NCBI GenBank assembly: GCA_038246575.1
Contig: JBBRVU010000052.1
Location: 1-21,940, forward strand
Direction of reading: 5' to 3'
Length of the DNA stretch: 21,940 nucleotides
From: JACCUZ01 sp038246575
GTDB taxonomy: Bacteria; Actinomycetota; Actinomycetes; JACCUZ01
Shown here: piece after piece, positions 1-7,857 of the stretch
Layout: the number at the start of each line of letters is the position of its first letter
Position numbering within the stretch: the first letter of the stretch is position 1
The notes under the pieces: generated by a model
Databases searched by the model: none
What the model saw: only the letters and a program-made list of their open reading frames with translations
What the model was told of the DNA's origin: nothing
Made by a program: the position numbers and the translations under genes

Positions 1-36
1 CCCGAGGCCCCCGAGGCCCCCGAGGCCCCCGAGGCC
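1..36 (+). repeat. Four tandem 9-bp repeats encoding Pro-Glu-Ala
   Basis: The unit CCCGAGGCC is repeated four times without a mismatch at the left edge and may continue outside the window. It encodes a low-complexity Pro-Glu-Ala tract before the membrane segment. Such tandem units can vary in copy number by slippage. Confidence 0.9.
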
Positions 37-522
37 CCCGCACCACCGCCCGCTCCCACCGGCCGGCGCGGCCTGCGTCTGCTCGTCGCCCTGGCCGCAG
101 TCGTGAGCCTGGTCGCGGTCGGCGGCGGCGTCCACGCCTGGCGGCAGCACCTCGCCTCCGACGTCCGCAACGGCACCACGCTGGTCACCGCGGACGGGAT
201 GGCGGCGCGCTACGGCATCGGCATCGACCTCCTGGCGGTCACGGCGGCCGGCGGCCTCGTCGAGCTGCGCTACCAGGTGGTCGACCCGGACAAGGCGGCG
301 TCACTGGTGCACGACCCCGAGCTCTCGCCCGCCCTCGTCGCCGAGGCCAGTGGCAAGACCTTGGTGATGTCGACCCCGCCGCACCACCACGGCACCGAGC
401 TGCAGCTGGGCGGCACGTACTTCTTCCTCATGGCCAACGCCGAGAGCGCGCTGCACAAGGGCGACGAGGTCACGCTGATCATCGGCGACGAACGGATGGA
501 ACACCTGGAGATGCAGGGATGA
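1..522 (+). CDS. Membrane-anchored protein of unknown function, 5' end outside window
   Basis: The reading frame is open from the first base, so the start lies upstream. The GTG at 103 falls inside the hydrophobic segment and is not the likely start. Visible order: four Pro-Glu-Ala repeats and a Pro/Ala-rich stretch (codons 1-20), one membrane segment after Arg-Arg (about codons 24-45), then an extracytoplasmic domain of about 125 residues. That domain has a His-rich patch (PPHHHG, about codons 125-130) and a Met/Glu-rich end. I do not recognise the family. The stop overlaps the start of the CopC-CopD gene (ATGA at 519-522), so the two are probably translationally coupled. The His cluster and this neighbour make a metal-related surface role plausible, but that is inference. 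Confidence 0.75.
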   Translation, partial: PEAPEAPEAPEAPAPPPAPTGRRGLRLLVALAAVVSLVAVGGGVHAWRQHLASDVRNGTTLVTADGMAARYGIGIDLLAVTAAGGLVELRYQVVDPDKAASLVHDPELSPALVAEASGKTLVMSTPPHHHGTELQLGGTYFFLMANAESALHKGDEVTLIIGDERMEHLEMQG

Positions 523-2381
523 CCGTCGAGCGTGGCAAGGTGGCGCTTCGGAGCGCAGCGGTGCTCCTGGGCGCGTTGCTCCTCGTCCTCCTGGTGCCGT
601 CCACCGCTCAGGCCCACAGCGGGCTGGAACGCTCCGACCCGCTCGACGGGGGTGTCGTGCCGGTCGGCCGCACCTCCCTGACCTTGTGGTTCGGCGAACC
701 TGTCATCGCGTTCTCGAGCTCCTTCGTGCTTCGCACCCAGGACGGCGCCGTCGTGCCGACGACCGCGTCCGGCAGGCGAGGCACCACCGTCGTCGAGATC
801 GAGGCCGATCCCCTCGAGCGGGACACCTACCAGCTCGACTGGCGGGTCATCTCCCTCGACGACGGCCACACCACCAGCGGGACCCTCGTCTTCGGCGCCG
901 GTCTCCGCCCCGCTCCACCCACCTCACGGGGCGCGCAGATCCCCCCCCCTGCGCTGATCCTCGTGAGGTGGGTGGGCCTGACCGCCCTGCTGGCCGCCAT
1001 CGGCGCGCTCACGGTAGGCGACCGGGTCCTCCGCACGCTCGGCGAGCAGGTCCGTCGGCGAGCCCGCACCATCGGCCTCCTGGCCGTTCTCACCGCGTGG
1101 TGGGCCGGGGCGCTGACCCCCATGTTCAGCACCTTCGACCAGGGCGTCGGGCTGGGTCTGTGGTGGGACCAGACCTGGCTGTTCCTGGTCGACACCCCCG
1201 CCGGCCGGTACTGGCTGGCGCGCCAGGTCGCCATGACGGTGGCCGTGGCGGCCGTGCTCGTCTGGCGCCGGAGGCTCGCCCGGCCGCAGTGGCCGGCGAC
1301 GGCGGCCCTGCTCGCGCTGACTGCCGCGGCCGTCTGCGAGGCCTGGGCCGGTCATGCCGCGACCCTGGTCAGCGGGTCCACGCTGGTCGGCGTCGCTGCA
1401 ACCGCGCACCTGCTGGCGGCCGGTGTCTGGGCCGGGGGTCTGGGCGTGCTCGCCTGGTGCCTTGTCCCGACCCTGAGGCGCGGGAGGGGACAACGCGGCA
1501 GTCTGCTGGGACCAGTCTGGCGTGCGTACAGTCCCCTGGCCGCGGCCGCCACCGTGGTCCTGTTGGCCACCGGACTGATCGAGGCCGGTCACCACCTGCC
1601 TGGTCTCGGGGCGGTCACGTCGACCGTGTACGGCGCTGGCGTCGCCGCCAAGACGGGCCTCATGGTGGTGGCGCTCGGGCTCGCGGCGGTCAACACCGCG
1701 GTCGTCCACCCGGGGCTGGCCGCCCGCGCGGGAGCGAAGGTGCCGGTCAACGCACTACGCCGCCTGACCCTCAGCTCCACCCGCCGGTTCGCCGCGACAG
1801 TGACCGCGGAGGCCGTGGTGCTCGGGCTGGCCGTGGCGATGGCCGCCGTGGTGACCTCGACCGCGACGTCGCGGGAGTTCCTCGACGCGCAACGCCCGAC
1901 GACCGTGCACGCCGAACGGGCCGACGGCCTGTTCGTCACCTTCGAGGAGGTCCCCGGCGGCCCCGCGACGGGTCGGCTCATCGTCAGGCTCCGCTCCATC
2001 GTCCGCCCCGACCCGGCCCCGGTGACCGGGGTCGACGTCGACCTCAGCGGGCGCGGCGGCCACGTCCTGGTCCCCCTGGCCGCGACCGACCCGGGCCGCT
2101 ACGAAGGCACCACCGCCGAACCCGGAGCGGGCACCTGGACGGCTGTCGTCCAGGTGCACCGCACCAACGCCTCCGACACCGTCACGACGAGCTCGTGGAC
2201 GGTGCAGCCGAGGCCCGCCGAGGGCGGGCTCTTCGAGGTGGTCACCACAGCGCTGGGCGCGCTGCTGCTCTCGCTGCTCGCGGCGACCCTGCTGATCCTT
2301 CGCCGCCGGCGACGCAGCGAAGTCGCTCCTGTGCTTGATCGCGTACCGGAGTACGCACCTCGAGAGAAGAGCCTGACATGA
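519..2381 (+). CDS. CopC-CopD family copper resistance/transport protein
   Basis: A 620-residue membrane protein. A signal sequence (about 1-32) ends in AQA, so the mature chain would start with His33, the usual N-terminal copper ligand of CopC. The CopC domain covers about 33-128 and has the second ligand motif DDGH (His117). Residues about 145-445 form the multi-helix CopD membrane domain, with conserved His in GHAA (279) and TAHLLA (297). A further extracytoplasmic beta-type domain (about 460-562) and a last membrane helix (572-594) precede a basic tail. CopC-CopD fusions bind copper outside the membrane and pass it through the CopD part; that is family knowledge. The extra C-terminal domain may be YtkA/FixH-like, but this is a guess. 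Its start overlaps the upstream stop, and its stop overlaps the protease start (ATGA at 2378-2381), so a three-gene operon is likely. Confidence 0.88.
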   Translation: MTVERGKVALRSAAVLLGALLLVLLVPSTAQAHSGLERSDPLDGGVVPVGRTSLTLWFGEPVIAFSSSFVLRTQDGAVVPTTASGRRGTTVVEIEADPLERDTYQLDWRVISLDDGHTTSGTLVFGAGLRPAPPTSRGAQIPPPALILVRWVGLTALLAAIGALTVGDRVLRTLGEQVRRRARTIGLLAVLTAWWAGALTPMFSTFDQGVGLGLWWDQTWLFLVDTPAGRYWLARQVAMTVAVAAVLVWRRRLARPQWPATAALLALTAAAVCEAWAGHAATLVSGSTLVGVAATAHLLAAGVWAGGLGVLAWCLVPTLRRGRGQRGSLLGPVWRAYSPLAAAATVVLLATGLIEAGHHLPGLGAVTSTVYGAGVAAKTGLMVVALGLAAVNTAVVHPGLAARAGAKVPVNALRRLTLSSTRRFAATVTAEAVVLGLAVAMAAVVTSTATSREFLDAQRPTTVHAERADGLFVTFEEVPGGPATGRLIVRLRSIVRPDPAPVTGVDVDLSGRGGHVLVPLAATDPGRYEGTTAEPGAGTWTAVVQVHRTNASDTVTTSSWTVQPRPAEGGLFEVVTTALGALLLSLLAATLLILRRRRRSEVAPVLDRVPEYAPREKSLT

Positions 2382-4771
2382 GGATGCACTCCCGCCGGTT
2401 CGTCGGGGCGGCCGTCGCCCTGGCGGTTTCCTGCCCCGTCGCCCTGAGCTTGATGGCCCCCGCGTCAGCGGCGCCCGCCCGCGAGCCGGGCGCGCCGCAG
2501 GCCACCCGAACCGTGGTGGTCACCATGAAGAACGACGCGGACCTCAGCACGATCCGCGGCACGCGCCAGGCCCGGCTGCGGGCGGTGATGGACCGCCTGC
2601 GGAAGACCGCGGACGCCGACCAGGCTCCGCTCATCCGGTCGCTGGCCCCGGCGGCGGCCCAGGGACGGGTACAGGTGCGACAGAGTCTCTGGATCTCCAA
2701 CAGCCTCGTCCTGACCGCGACCCCCGACGTCCTCACCCAGATCGCCGCACGCCCGGACGTCGCCTCGGTGGTGTCCGACACGATCACCCTGACTCCCGCC
2801 GCGAGCGCCACCGCCAACCAGGTCAGTGCGCGGTCCCCGGAGGTCTGGGCCTCCGGTGGCACCGGCGCGGGCATCGTGGTGGCCACCCTCGACAGCGGGG
2901 TGGACGCCACCCATCCTGACCTCGCCGCCTCGTGGCGTGGGGGCACCAACAGCTGGTTCGACCCCTACGCCCAGCACCCCGCGACACCGACGGACCTGAT
3001 GGGTCACGGCACGGGCGTCACCGGCGTGATGGTCGGTGGGAGCAGCAGCGGCACTGCCATCGGGACGGCTCCCGGGGCGTCCTGGATCGCGGCGCGGGTC
3101 TTCGACGACGCCGGACGTTCCACGGTGAGCGCCGTGCACCGGGCCTTCCAGTGGCTGCTCGATCCCGACGCCAACCCGGCCACCGCGGACGCCCCTCGCG
3201 TGGTGGACGCCTCCTGGTCCCTGGGCGCGGGCCCCGGCTGCGACCTGACCTTCCAACCGGACGTCCAGGCCCTACGCACTGCCGGCATCCTGCCGGTCTT
3301 CCCGGCGGGCAACTTCGGCTCGACGACCTCGAGCAGCGTCAGCCCGGCGAACTACCCCGAGGCGCTCTCGGTGGGGGCGGTCTCCGCCAGCGGTCTCGTC
3401 ATGTCCTCGAGCAGCCGGGGTCCCTCCGCCTGCGGCGGTCGGACCCGCGCCTTCCCCGACCTGGTGGCGCCGGGACAGAACGTCCAGACCGCAGACCGCT
3501 ACGGCCAGTACCAGTACCTCTCTGGCACCTCGGTCGCTGCGCCCCACGCCGCCGGTGTGCTGGCGCTGATGCTGGAAGGTTCGCCGACGCTGAGCGCCGA
3601 CCAGCAGCTGGCGCTGGTCACGGACAGCGCCGCCGACCGCGGCGTCGCCGGCGTGGACCAGGTCTACGGTCACGGCATGTTGGACGCCGTCGCGGCGTAC
3701 ACCGCGGCGATGGCGCCACCGCCGCCACCCCCGCCACCCCCGCCGCCAGCGGCGGAGCTCGGCCTCGTGCTGACCCCGGTCATACTCTCGGCCGACCCTG
3801 GGGGAACGGCCTCCTGGCAGGTACAGGCCACCGGATCGAACGGTTTCGCCTCCGACGTCGCCCTGACGGTCGCCGGGCCGGCGACCAGCCTGGCGATCGC
3901 GACCCTGAACCCGAGCATCCTCACCGGCGGGTCCGGCACCAGCGCCCTCACGCTCGTCCCGGCCGCCGGAACCGCCCCGGGGAGCTACCCGTTCACCGTC
4001 ACCGCCACCGGCGGCGGCCTCACCCGCACCGCCGACGGCACTCTCCAGGTGACCAGCCCACCACCTCCTCCACCACCACCGCCGGGACTGACGTTCTCGA
4101 CGTTCGGCAACGCCAACCCGCCCGGGGCGGGCGGTACGGCAGACGACGCGGACCTCTACTACTGGGACGGCTCGTCGTACACGCGCACGTTCGACGCCTC
4201 GGCGGCCACGCTGCCCTCCTCGGCGAACGTGGACGGGTTTGACCGGGTCGACGCGACACGCTTCTACGTGTCCTTCTCGACCGACGTGACGATCCCGGGG
4301 CTCGGCACCGTCCAGGACGAGGACGTGCTCAGCTTCAGTGCCGGCACCTGGTCGGTGTACTTCGACGGCACGGCCGCCGGCCTGACCGCCAGTGGCCAGG
4401 ACGTGGACGCCATCTCGGTCGACGGCGGCACGCTGTACTTCTCGACTGTCGGGTCGGTGAACCCCCCGCGGGTGACCGGCACGGCCGACGACGCCGACAT
4501 CTACTCCTGGGACGGGACCGCCTTCGCCCGCGTCTGGGACGCCTCGGTCGCCAAGCTGCCCTCGTCGGCGAACGTGGACGGGTTCGTCCGGGTCGAGGCG
4601 ACACACTTCTACCTGTCCTTCTCGACCGACCTGACGATCCCAGGCCTCGGCGCGGTGCAGGACGAGGACGTCGTCCTGTCCAGCGCAGGCACGTGGTCGG
4701 TGTACTTCGACGGGACCGCTCACGGACTGACGTCCAGCAGCCTCGACATCGATGCCTTCGACGTGGGGTGA
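2378..4771 (+). CDS. Secreted subtilisin-like (S8) serine protease with C-terminal repeats
   Basis: A 797-residue secreted protein. The signal peptide (about 1-31) ends at ASA. An inhibitor-like propeptide (about 45-138) is followed by the S8 catalytic domain (about 150-445). The triad is visible as Asp172 (LDSGVD), His210 (GHGTGV) and Ser385 (GTSVAAPHAAG), with the oxyanion Asn312 (PAGNFG). A polyproline linker (447-457), an Ig-like domain (about 460-558) and a second polyproline linker (561-569) lead to two repeats of about 115 residues (571-797). The repeats are rich in Asp, Tyr and Trp (TADDAD, VDGF, GTWSVYFDG). They may form a beta-propeller-like or adhesive domain, but no binding partner can be read from the sequence. 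The ATG at 2378 overlaps the upstream stop; a second ATG at 2384 is an alternative. No membrane anchor or sorting signal is seen, so release into the medium is likely. Confidence 0.92.
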   Translation: MRMHSRRFVGAAVALAVSCPVALSLMAPASAAPAREPGAPQATRTVVVTMKNDADLSTIRGTRQARLRAVMDRLRKTADADQAPLIRSLAPAAAQGRVQVRQSLWISNSLVLTATPDVLTQIAARPDVASVVSDTITLTPAASATANQVSARSPEVWASGGTGAGIVVATLDSGVDATHPDLAASWRGGTNSWFDPYAQHPATPTDLMGHGTGVTGVMVGGSSSGTAIGTAPGASWIAARVFDDAGRSTVSAVHRAFQWLLDPDANPATADAPRVVDASWSLGAGPGCDLTFQPDVQALRTAGILPVFPAGNFGSTTSSSVSPANYPEALSVGAVSASGLVMSSSSRGPSACGGRTRAFPDLVAPGQNVQTADRYGQYQYLSGTSVAAPHAAGVLALMLEGSPTLSADQQLALVTDSAADRGVAGVDQVYGHGMLDAVAAYTAAMAPPPPPPPPPPPAAELGLVLTPVILSADPGGTASWQVQATGSNGFASDVALTVAGPATSLAIATLNPSILTGGSGTSALTLVPAAGTAPGSYPFTVTATGGGLTRTADGTLQVTSPPPPPPPPPGLTFSTFGNANPPGAGGTADDADLYYWDGSSYTRTFDASAATLPSSANVDGFDRVDATRFYVSFSTDVTIPGLGTVQDEDVLSFSAGTWSVYFDGTAAGLTASGQDVDAISVDGGTLYFSTVGSVNPPRVTGTADDADIYSWDGTAFARVWDASVAKLPSSANVDGFVRVEATHFYLSFSTDLTIPGLGAVQDEDVVLSSAGTWSVYFDGTAHGLTSSSLDIDAFDVG
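4088..4771 (+). repeat. Two tandem 345-bp repeats inside the protease gene
   Basis: Copy 1 runs from about 4088 to 4432 and copy 2 from about 4433 to 4771; the FST motif recurs at exactly 115 codons. The stretch after GTGGACGGGTT (4228 and 4573) is nearly identical between copies at the DNA level, which points to a fairly recent internal duplication or gene conversion. Confidence 0.85.
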
Positions 4772-5003
4772 CGAACGGTGTTCCCGCACCCACCCGGAAC
4801 GGGGGGAGTCGACCGCGGCGCTCGAACGGAGGGGTCGGTCGCAGCGGTGGTGCAACTCGGCCGGCGGGCGCGTCGGACGCGTCCGGGACTGTCCGCACGC
4901 CACTGTCTGCCGTGAGCCCGCGTTACTCTGCCCGCGGGGTGCCCGCACGGATCGTGGCCTGATTCCCGCGACTGGGAAACAGGCCTCTGACCTGCACTTT
5001 CGT
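4772..5003. other. Non-coding stretch left of the first att core
   Basis: No convincing gene is seen between the protease stop and the att core. From 4891 to 4957 it carries tgtccgc, tgtctgc and repeated gcccgc motifs that match the region just upstream of the second integrase (14810-14862) in the same orientation, with gaps and a few mismatches. A 14-bp word at 4983-4996 is repeated inverted at 14766-14779. This is either a chromosomal flank that resembles an attachment arm or a relic of an older integration. Confidence 0.5.
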
Positions 5004-5031
5004 GGTGGGCGATACAGGACTTGAACCTGTG
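5004..5031 (-). other. att core 1 (left end of element 1), tRNA 3'-end sequence
   Basis: This 28-bp sequence is identical to 14668-14695. Read on the minus strand it gives a tRNA T-arm (ACAGG, loop TTCAAGT, CCTGT) and an acceptor end ATCGCCCACC. The rest of a tRNA is missing: the sequence to its right has only a short inverted repeat (TGCAGA/TCTGCA, 5032-5048) and no matching 5' acceptor strand. It is therefore an attachment remnant, not a working tRNA. Confidence 0.85.
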
Positions 5032-5165
5032 TGCAGACCCAATCTGCATTCTGCCGTCCACCTGCGACTATGCCCGCTGACCTGCGGTCTTGTCGGCCTG
5101 TATCGCCTGACACGCGGGGACACAAGAGGACACGCATCGCCTCATCTTCTGGCATGATCTGGCAC
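5032..5165. promoter_or_regulatory. Probable integrase arm-binding region, left end of element 1
   Basis: TCTGGCA occurs at 5148-5154 and 5158-5164, 10 bp apart, and the same pair occurs 11 bp apart at the right end of the element. CTGACCTGCGG at 5077-5087 recurs inverted at 14643-14653. An 11-bp inverted copy of part of the core (CCTGTATCGCC, 5097-5107, against 5008-5018) lies in the same arm. These features suit integrase and excisionase binding. The promoter of the integrase gene probably also lies here, but no clear -35/-10 pair is visible. Confidence 0.55.
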
Positions 5166-6320
5166 GTGGATGGCACGGAAGGCGCTACAGGCAGGCGACG
5201 GTCTATCGCTTCTGGCGGCAACAGCACGGGCCGGCGTGCCAGTTTCGGCTCCGTCCGAGTGCTGCCGTCGGGCCGCGTACAGGCCCGCTTCACCGGCCCG
5301 GACGGGACGACCCACAAGGCGCCGATCACCTTCGAGACGAAGCAGGACGCGCGGGCCTGGCTGTCGCTGCGGCACTCCGAGATCATCCGCGACGAGTGGG
5401 CGCCACCAGCCCCGCGCGGGTCGGCCGTTAGGTTCGGCGACTACGCCGAGTCGTGGATCGCCGGCCGCGACCTCAAGCCACGGACCCGCGAGCTGTACGC
5501 CGCGGTCCTGGCCGCCAGGCTCGCCCCGACGTTCCGCGGACTGCCGGTCAAGAGCATCACCCCGGACCTGGTGCGCACCTGGCACACCGACCAGGGGGCC
5601 GCGACGCCGACCGCCAGGGCGCACGCCTACTCGTTGCTGCGGTCCATCCTGGGCACGGCAGTGCAGGACGGGCTGATCCTGGCCAACCCGTGCCACCTTC
5701 GCGGCGCTGGGAGCAGTCGACGTGTCCGCCGGATCCGCCCCGCGTCCCTCGAGGAGCTCGAGGCGCTCGTCGCTGCCATGCCTGAGCGGTACCGCGTGAT
5801 GACACTGCTCGCGGCCTGGTGCGGTCTCCGGTTCGGCGAGCTGGCCGAGCTGCGCCGCTCTGACGTCGACCTGACGTCCGGCGTCTTACGGGTCCGCCGC
5901 GGTGTTGTGCGGGCCGGGGGAGAGGTCATCGTCGGGACGCCGAAGAGCGACGCCGGCATCCGCGACGTGACGATCCCGCCGCACCTGCTGCCGGCTGTCC
6001 GCGACCACCTGCGGTCCAGCATCGTGGGCGGGAAGGACGGGCTGCTGTTCCCGGCGCGCAGCGGCGGCCACTTGGCCCCGTCGGCGCTGTACCGCGTGTT
6101 CTACCGGGCCAGGGACAAGGCAGGGCGCCCGGACTTGAGGTGGCACGACCTGCGGCACACCGGCGCGGTCCTGGCGGCCTCGACGGGGGCGACGTTGGCC
6201 GAGCTGATGGCCCGCCTCGGGCACTCGACGCCGGGCGCCGCGCTGAGGTACCAGCACGCGGCGCAAGGGCGTGACGCGGAGATCGCGCGTGCGTTGTCCG
6301 CTCTGGTGGAGCGACCGTGA
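5154..6320 (+). CDS. int: Tyrosine recombinase/integrase of element 1
   Basis: A site-specific recombinase of about 388 residues. The N-terminal arm-binding part has FGSVRVLPSGRVQARFTGPDG-like sequence (about residues 35-55), followed by a SAM-like core-binding domain (about 95-195) and the catalytic domain. Visible catalytic residues are Arg226 (GLRFGEL), His331 and Arg334 (WHDLRH), His357 (LGHS) and Tyr366 (RYQH). The frame stays open upstream to 5031 and beyond into the att core, so the start is uncertain. ATG 5154 is chosen, but it overlaps a TCTGGCA arm site; GTG 5166 is an alternative. Neither has a good ribosome site, so poor translation may itself limit integration. The stop overlaps the next gene (GTGA at 6317-6320). 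Family knowledge: such enzymes insert elements at tRNA 3' ends. Confidence 0.92.
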   Translation: MIWHVDGTEGATGRRRSIASGGNSTGRRASFGSVRVLPSGRVQARFTGPDGTTHKAPITFETKQDARAWLSLRHSEIIRDEWAPPAPRGSAVRFGDYAESWIAGRDLKPRTRELYAAVLAARLAPTFRGLPVKSITPDLVRTWHTDQGAATPTARAHAYSLLRSILGTAVQDGLILANPCHLRGAGSSRRVRRIRPASLEELEALVAAMPERYRVMTLLAAWCGLRFGELAELRRSDVDLTSGVLRVRRGVVRAGGEVIVGTPKSDAGIRDVTIPPHLLPAVRDHLRSSIVGGKDGLLFPARSGGHLAPSALYRVFYRARDKAGRPDLRWHDLRHTGAVLAASTGATLAELMARLGHSTPGAALRYQHAAQGRDAEIARALSALVERP

Positions 6321-6679
6321 GGGTACTCAGGCTGCGGTGCGTTTGTGGTCGGAATCTCGCAGACGTTGAGCGGATGGAAGGCAACCCGACGTGGACGCGA
6401 GACAAGCTCGCCGTCTCCCCGCGGCCGAACGTGGAGCAGGACGACTATCGCCCCTGGCACGAAGCGCAGAACACCATCGGTCGGCAGCGGGAAACCGCCA
6501 AGGAAGGCATCGACAGCGGCCGACTGGACTGGCATGACAGGAGTTACACCTGGCACTGCAAGTGCGGCCGGTCGACCTCTCGGCGCCATGAGGCGATCTC
6601 GACTATGTGGGCAGAGGAGACGACGTCCGCAGCCGCACGACGCGACACGAGCGTGAGGGTGCTCCGCGTCTTGGAATGA
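6317..6679 (+). CDS. Small zinc-ribbon-like protein
   Basis: A 120-residue protein with two CxCG knuckles, LRCVCGRN near residue 10 and HCKCGRS near residue 87, spaced as in a zinc ribbon. The middle is polar and may be helical. Its GTG start overlaps the integrase stop, so it is probably translationally coupled to the integrase and could accompany it, for example as a DNA- or protein-binding accessory factor. The function is unknown. Confidence 0.7.
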   Translation: MRVLRLRCVCGRNLADVERMEGNPTWTRDKLAVSPRPNVEQDDYRPWHEAQNTIGRQRETAKEGIDSGRLDWHDRSYTWHCKCGRSTSRRHEAISTMWAEETTSAAARRDTSVRVLRVLE

Positions 6680-6836
6680 CCGCGCTAGTCTGCACATGAC
6701 AACTTGATCGCGGCCGGAAGTGGTGGGCTCCGTAAGGGGCGAAGCCAGCCGCGCGGGGACGCACCCAGGACACCCCGTCCAAGCCTTGGGGCAGCCGACC
6801 AACCTCACCGGGTAGGTCTCTTGGAGGCTGCCCGAG
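6680..6836 (+). promoter_or_regulatory. Structured leader upstream of the excisionase gene
   Basis: GGGCAGCC (6789-6796) pairs perfectly with GGCTGCCC (6826-6833). Inside, GACC (6797-6800) pairs with GGTC (6815-6818) and ACC (6802-6804) with GGT (6811-6813), closing a 6-base loop. The ribosome site GGAGG (6823-6827) lies in the bulge and the first two bases of the closing stem, directly before the ATG at 6837. Folding should therefore reduce translation of the excisionase. A small palindrome CCAAGCCTTGG (6779-6789) lies just upstream. No ligand-binding class is recognised. Confidence 0.5.
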
Positions 6837-7031
6837 ATGGCTCACACGTCTACCCGAATCCCGCTCGCTGAGGCTGCTGCCTCGCGCGGAGTCTCCACCC
6901 GAACCGTCCGCCGGTGGATCGCCGCCGGCCTGCTGCCGGCCTACCGCGTCGGTCCCCGCCTCGTCCGCATCAACCCCGAGGACCTCGACAAGCTCGACCG
7001 CCGTATCCCGACCGCGGGCAGCGCCGCCTAA
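6837..7031 (+). CDS. Excisionase-like helix-turn-helix protein
   Basis: A 64-residue protein matching the MerR/Xis-type HTH fold: an A-A-A-SRGVSTRTVRRWIAAG helix-turn-helix (about 10-33) followed by the wing LLPAYRVGPRLVRINPEDLDKL. Such proteins in integrative elements act as recombination directionality factors or small regulators. GGAGG at 6823-6827 is 9 bases before the ATG, within the leader hairpin. Its TAA overlaps the next ATG (TAATG at 7029-7033), so it heads the replication operon. This links excision to replication. Confidence 0.82.
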   Translation: MAHTSTRIPLAEAAASRGVSTRTVRRWIAAGLLPAYRVGPRLVRINPEDLDKLDRRIPTAGSAA

Positions 7032-7417
7032 TGGCGCCCCCGGGCACCGCAGCCCTGCACGGACCTCGCTGGAACCACGCGCAGCGAGAGACAGGCGCCG
7101 ATGACGCATGCGCGGGGGCACCCCCGGGACGACGCGAGCCCCCGGCGGCGAACCGAGGGCCCAACAGCGTCGACATCGCGGACGACACCGCCACTATCCC
7201 ACGCCAGAGCGCAGAGCGGCAGCACCCCGACCGCGACTACTTGGCCCACGTCGACGGCGCACTCGTCGTCGTGGTCTGCACCAGCGCGGGCCGCTACCGC
7301 CGTCGGGTGTTCCTGACCCTGGCCAGTGCCGAGCGCTCCGCCGAGCGGGCGCGTGAGGCCGGCCATGAGGCCTCTGTCGTGCTGGCCAGGCTCGTCCCGG
7401 TCGAGGTGGCGCGATGA
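7031..7417 (+). CDS. Hypothetical protein in the replication operon
   Basis: A 128-residue protein starting at the ATG overlapping the excisionase stop. The first 65 residues are polar and probably disordered. The second half (about 74-128) looks folded: a strand-rich AHVDGALVVVVCTSAGRYRR segment, then a helix with repeated SAERSAERAREAG, then a hydrophobic strand. No family is recognised. The stop overlaps the next start (ATGA at 7414). Confidence 0.65.
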   Translation: MAPPGTAALHGPRWNHAQRETGADDACAGAPPGRREPPAANRGPNSVDIADDTATIPRQSAERQHPDRDYLAHVDGALVVVVCTSAGRYRRRVFLTLASAERSAERAREAGHEASVVLARLVPVEVAR

Positions 7418-7857
7418 CCGCCACCGCGGACGCCGACCAGGTCGGTGCCGCCACCCGCGACGCGCGCACCGTGATCGAGCAGGTGATGGCCGACCCGATG
7501 GTCTCGGAGATGTTCACCCGCCACGACGCCGAGCCTGGCCCGTTCGCCCGCGAGCTGCTCGACGGCATCCGACGCGCGGACGAGCGCCGTCGGCTGCGGT
7601 CCTGCCGACACCTGTCCGGTCGTGGCCCGGCGCCCGCGTGGATCTTCGGGTGGCGACCTGGCCGGCTCTACTGCCACGTCTGCGCGACTGTCGAGCTGGC
7701 GATGACGCGCACGTCGTCGGAGGGCACCGTCTGCGACGTGTGCCGCCGGCCGTTCCCGAAGCTGTGGGCCGTCATCGGCGCCGCCGGGCCGTTCCTGGTG
7801 TCGTTCGGCGCCTGCCGATCCTGCTTCGCCGCTGAGACCGGGCGGGTGACCCGATGA
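7414..7857 (+). CDS. Cys-rich, probable zinc-binding protein
   Basis: A 147-residue protein. The N-terminal half is helical; the C-terminal half has four cysteine groups: SCRHL (about 64), YCHVCA (about 86-89), VCDVC (about 107-110) and ACRSC (about 133-136). The last three resemble zinc ribbon knuckles. It overlaps both neighbours by ATGA (7414 and 7854), and sits immediately before the replication protein. A role in primer synthesis or replisome loading is possible but only inferred from position. Confidence 0.7.
   Translation: MTATADADQVGAATRDARTVIEQVMADPMVSEMFTRHDAEPGPFARELLDGIRRADERRRLRSCRHLSGRGPAPAWIFGWRPGRLYCHVCATVELAMTRTSSEGTVCDVCRRPFPKLWAVIGAAGPFLVSFGACRSCFAAETGRVTR

Noticed and set aside
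686..2338. Long Arg/Pro-rich frame inside the CopC-CopD gene
   Set aside because: Shadow frame of a G+C-rich gene with typical RRPG-rich composition; the overlapping frame has clear domains.
5004..5080. A complete tRNA gene at att core 1
   Set aside because: Only T-arm and acceptor 3' strand are present. No 5' acceptor strand or D-arm matches, and the hairpin next to it leaves too short a variable loop.
3272..5386. Long minus-strand frame opposite the protease gene, running past the att core
   Set aside because: Antisense shadow; low-complexity composition, no domain, and it crosses the element boundary.
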